This document shows, piece after piece, positions 6,015-7,742 of a DNA stretch of 7,742 bases. Position 1 is the first letter of the stretch. Each line of letters starts with the position of its first letter. The translations under genes and the position numbers were made by a program. The notes under the pieces are model-generated. The model was not told where the DNA came from, searched no databases, and was given only the letters and a program-made list of their open reading frames with translations. This stretch comes from an uncultured Alphaproteobacteria bacterium (GTDB lineage Bacteria; Pseudomonadota; Alphaproteobacteria; HIMB59): positions 1 to 7,742 of the forward strand of contig CACGSS010000016.1 in assembly GCA_902575725.1 (NCBI GenBank). Reading direction: 5' to 3'.

Positions 6015-7742
6015 CTAAAAAGAATGATGAATTTGTATAGGTTTTACGGAAATAGGCTTATTTTTCAATGTAATCAGTGATTTAATGAGTATTTTTGCAC
6101 TTCTTAGGTTAGTGTAATATGGAACATTTAGATCTACTGATGTTCTTCTTATAGTAAAGCTGTCAATTATTGCCTGTTTTTTTTCGGTGGTATTTATAAC
6201 TAAATCAATTTTATTTTGCTTAATATACTCTACAACATGTGGAGATCCTTCAGCCACTTTATTAACTAAATTTGAAGTAATACCTTCTTTCAACAAAAAG
6301 TCGTGAGTTCCTTTTGTTGTATATAAATTATAACCATTTTCTTTAAAAGATTTGGCTATCTCAGATATACTTTGCTTATCTTCATTTTTAACTGAGATGA
6401 ATATATTTTTTAAATCATTAAGTCTCTGTCCTGCACCAATTTGACTTTTGAAATAAGCCAAATAAAAATCTTCGTCTATACCCATAACCTCACCAGTGCT
6501 TTTCATCTCTGGACCAAGTATTACATCGGTGTTCGGAAATTTATTGAATGGAAATACAGCTTCCTTGATTGCAAAGTAAGGTAAAGTACTATTATCAAAA
6601 TTCTGATGCTCATTAGTTAAAGTTTTACCTACGATTAACTCAGCTGCAATTTTAATAAAGGGTATTCCTATTGCTTTAGCCAGAAAAGGAATCGTTCTAC
6701 TAGCTCTTGGGTTTGCCTCAAGTATAAAAATTTCTTCATCTTTAATCGCATATTGGATATTCATTAAACCTAGAGTTTTTAATTCACTTACAAGAGATAT
6801 GCTAAATTTTTTTATATCTGATATGATTTTATTACTAAGAGAAAAGGGGGGTATGCTACATGCACTATCACCTGAATGAATACCAGCCTCTTCAATATGT
6901 TCCATAATTCCAGCTATCATGGTATTGCCCTGATTATCTCTTAATACGTCAACATCTACCTCTTTTGCATTTTGAAGAAACTCATCAATTAGAATCACAT
7001 TATTTTCTAACGCCCAATAGTTTTGATCAATATAATCTTGCACATCGTCTATATTAGCCATTTTTTCCATCATTCTACCTCCAAGGACATATGAGGGCCT
7101 CAATAAAATTGGAAACTTTAGTTTTGAGGACTTAGCAACCAGTTCTTTTGTTCCTAAAGAGATATCACTCTTTGGTTGTTTTAAACCTACCTTTTGAATT
7201 AATTTTTGAAATCTCTCTCTATCTTCAGATATGTCAATCGCTTCAAAAGAAGTGCCTAATATCTTATATCCATATTCTTTGAGTTTATTAGCTATTCTCA
7301 AAGGTGTCTGTCCACCAAATTGGACAATAACACCCTCAACAACACCTTTCTCGTTTTCTTTATCAATTATATTTTTGACATATTCAAAGTCCAGAGGCTC
7401 AAAATATAGCTTATCTGATGTATCATAATCAGTTGAAACTGTCTCAGGATTGCAATTAATCATAATTGTTTCATAACCAAGTTTCTGAAAAGATTTTACA
7501 GCTTGAACACAACAATAATCAAATTCTATACCTTGACCTATTCTATTGGGACCAGAGCCAAGAATAATTATCTTTTTCTTATTCGTTGGTCTGGACTCAC
7601 AACTAAACTCATTTATTTCAGAGGTAAATGTTGAATAAAGATAAGCAGTAGAAGAGTCAAATTCATTTCCACATGTGTCTACTCTTTTAAATACCGTTTT
7701 TAAATTATTTTTTTCCTGAAGATCATAAATTTCTCTTATATT
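6015..7742 (-). CDS. carB: Carbamoyl-phosphate synthase large subunit, C-terminal 575 residues (partial)
   Basis: CarB makes carbamoyl phosphate from bicarbonate, ATP and ammonia supplied by CarA, feeding arginine and pyrimidine synthesis. The reading frame is open to the right edge, so the N-terminal half lies outside the window; about 575 of an expected 1,050-1,100 residues are visible. In visible numbering, the tail of the oligomerisation domain (FKRVDTCGNEF, STAYLYST) is followed by LGSGPNRIGQGIEFDYCCV (61-79) and CNPETVSTDYDTSD. The second ATP-grasp domain shows PSYVLGGRMM, HSGDSACS (289-296), EANPRASRT (342-350) and LGPEMKSTGEVMG. The C-terminal MGS-like allosteric domain contains YTTKGT (474-479) and VINTT (515-519), then RRTSVDLNVPYYTNL and a terminal ISVKPIQIHHSF that resembles other CarB C-termini. 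An internal ATG at 7461-7463 is not the start, because homology continues upstream. No carA is visible. Confidence 0.97.
   Translation of the reverse strand, partial: NIREIYDLQEKNNLKTVFKRVDTCGNEFDSSTAYLYSTFTSEINEFSCESRPTNKKKIIILGSGPNRIGQGIEFDYCCVQAVKSFQKLGYETIMINCNPETVSTDYDTSDKLYFEPLDFEYVKNIIDKENEKGVVEGVIVQFGGQTPLRIANKLKEYGYKILGTSFEAIDISEDRERFQKLIQKVGLKQPKSDISLGTKELVAKSSKLKFPILLRPSYVLGGRMMEKMANIDDVQDYIDQNYWALENNVILIDEFLQNAKEVDVDVLRDNQGNTMIAGIMEHIEEAGIHSGDSACSIPPFSLSNKIISDIKKFSISLVSELKTLGLMNIQYAIKDEEIFILEANPRASRTIPFLAKAIGIPFIKIAAELIVGKTLTNEHQNFDNSTLPYFAIKEAVFPFNKFPNTDVILGPEMKSTGEVMGIDEDFYLAYFKSQIGAGQRLNDLKNIFISVKNEDKQSISEIAKSFKENGYNLYTTKGTHDFLLKEGITSNLVNKVAEGSPHVVEYIKQNKIDLVINTTEKKQAIIDSFTIRRTSVDLNVPYYTNLRSAKILIKSLITLKNKPISVKPIQIHHSF

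Noticed and set aside
7231..7428. Plus-strand open frame inside carB
   Set aside because: Antisense to conserved CarB sequence and no independent support.
6015..7463. ATG at 7461-7463 as the start of carB
   Set aside because: Clear CarB homology (LGSGPNRIGQG, DYCCV) continues in frame upstream to the window edge.
1..7742. tRNA, rRNA, CRISPR array, insertion sequence or prophage elements
   Set aside because: No cloverleaf, direct-repeat array, transposase or terminal inverted repeats were seen; nearly every base lies in a well-supported coding region.

Overview
The window is strongly AT-rich and almost completely filled with genes. No gene-free stretch approaches 300 bases; the largest gap is 68 bases. 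Protein families and gene order point to a streamlined alphaproteobacterium, probably a marine SAR11-like or similar low-GC lineage. The evidence is: a 41-residue cysteine-free ribosomal protein L36 ending in KARQG; a cyclophilin with an alphaproteobacterial-type insertion; an ELM1-family protein; a carB-greA-ELM1-...-trxB gene cluster; minimal or absent Shine-Dalgarno sequences; and short or overlapping gene junctions. The assignment is inferred from family resemblance, not from a search.

Layout from left to right: (1) Bases 1-1813, plus strand: the 3' part of a MotA/TolQ/ExbB-type proton-channel gene, joined by a 4-base GTGA overlap to a MotB-like/OmpA-domain gene with an unusually long periplasmic coiled coil. 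Together they look like a non-flagellar, ion-driven, cell-wall-anchored stator pair. (2) Bases 1816-2825, minus strand: sufE (sulfur acceptor for Fe-S cluster assembly), then a probably exported cyclophilin. (3) Bases 2865-2990, plus strand: rpmJ (L36), divergent from sufE across 39 bases. (4) Bases 2993-7742, minus strand: a five-gene run in the order carB (truncated by the window edge), greA, an ELM1-family protein, a small 2OG-Fe(II) oxygenase-like protein and trxB. The last three are tightly coupled: a 6-base gap, then two 8-base overlaps.

Functionally the minus-strand run mixes housekeeping roles: carbamoyl phosphate for arginine and pyrimidines, rescue of backtracked RNA polymerase, and thioredoxin reduction. 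Two genes of unknown cellular role are embedded in it. I see no tRNA, rRNA, CRISPR array, insertion sequence, attachment site or convincing intrinsic terminator. The items most worth a second look are the stator-like pair with its roughly 20-heptad coiled coil, and the ELM1/oxygenase pair translationally coupled to trxB.
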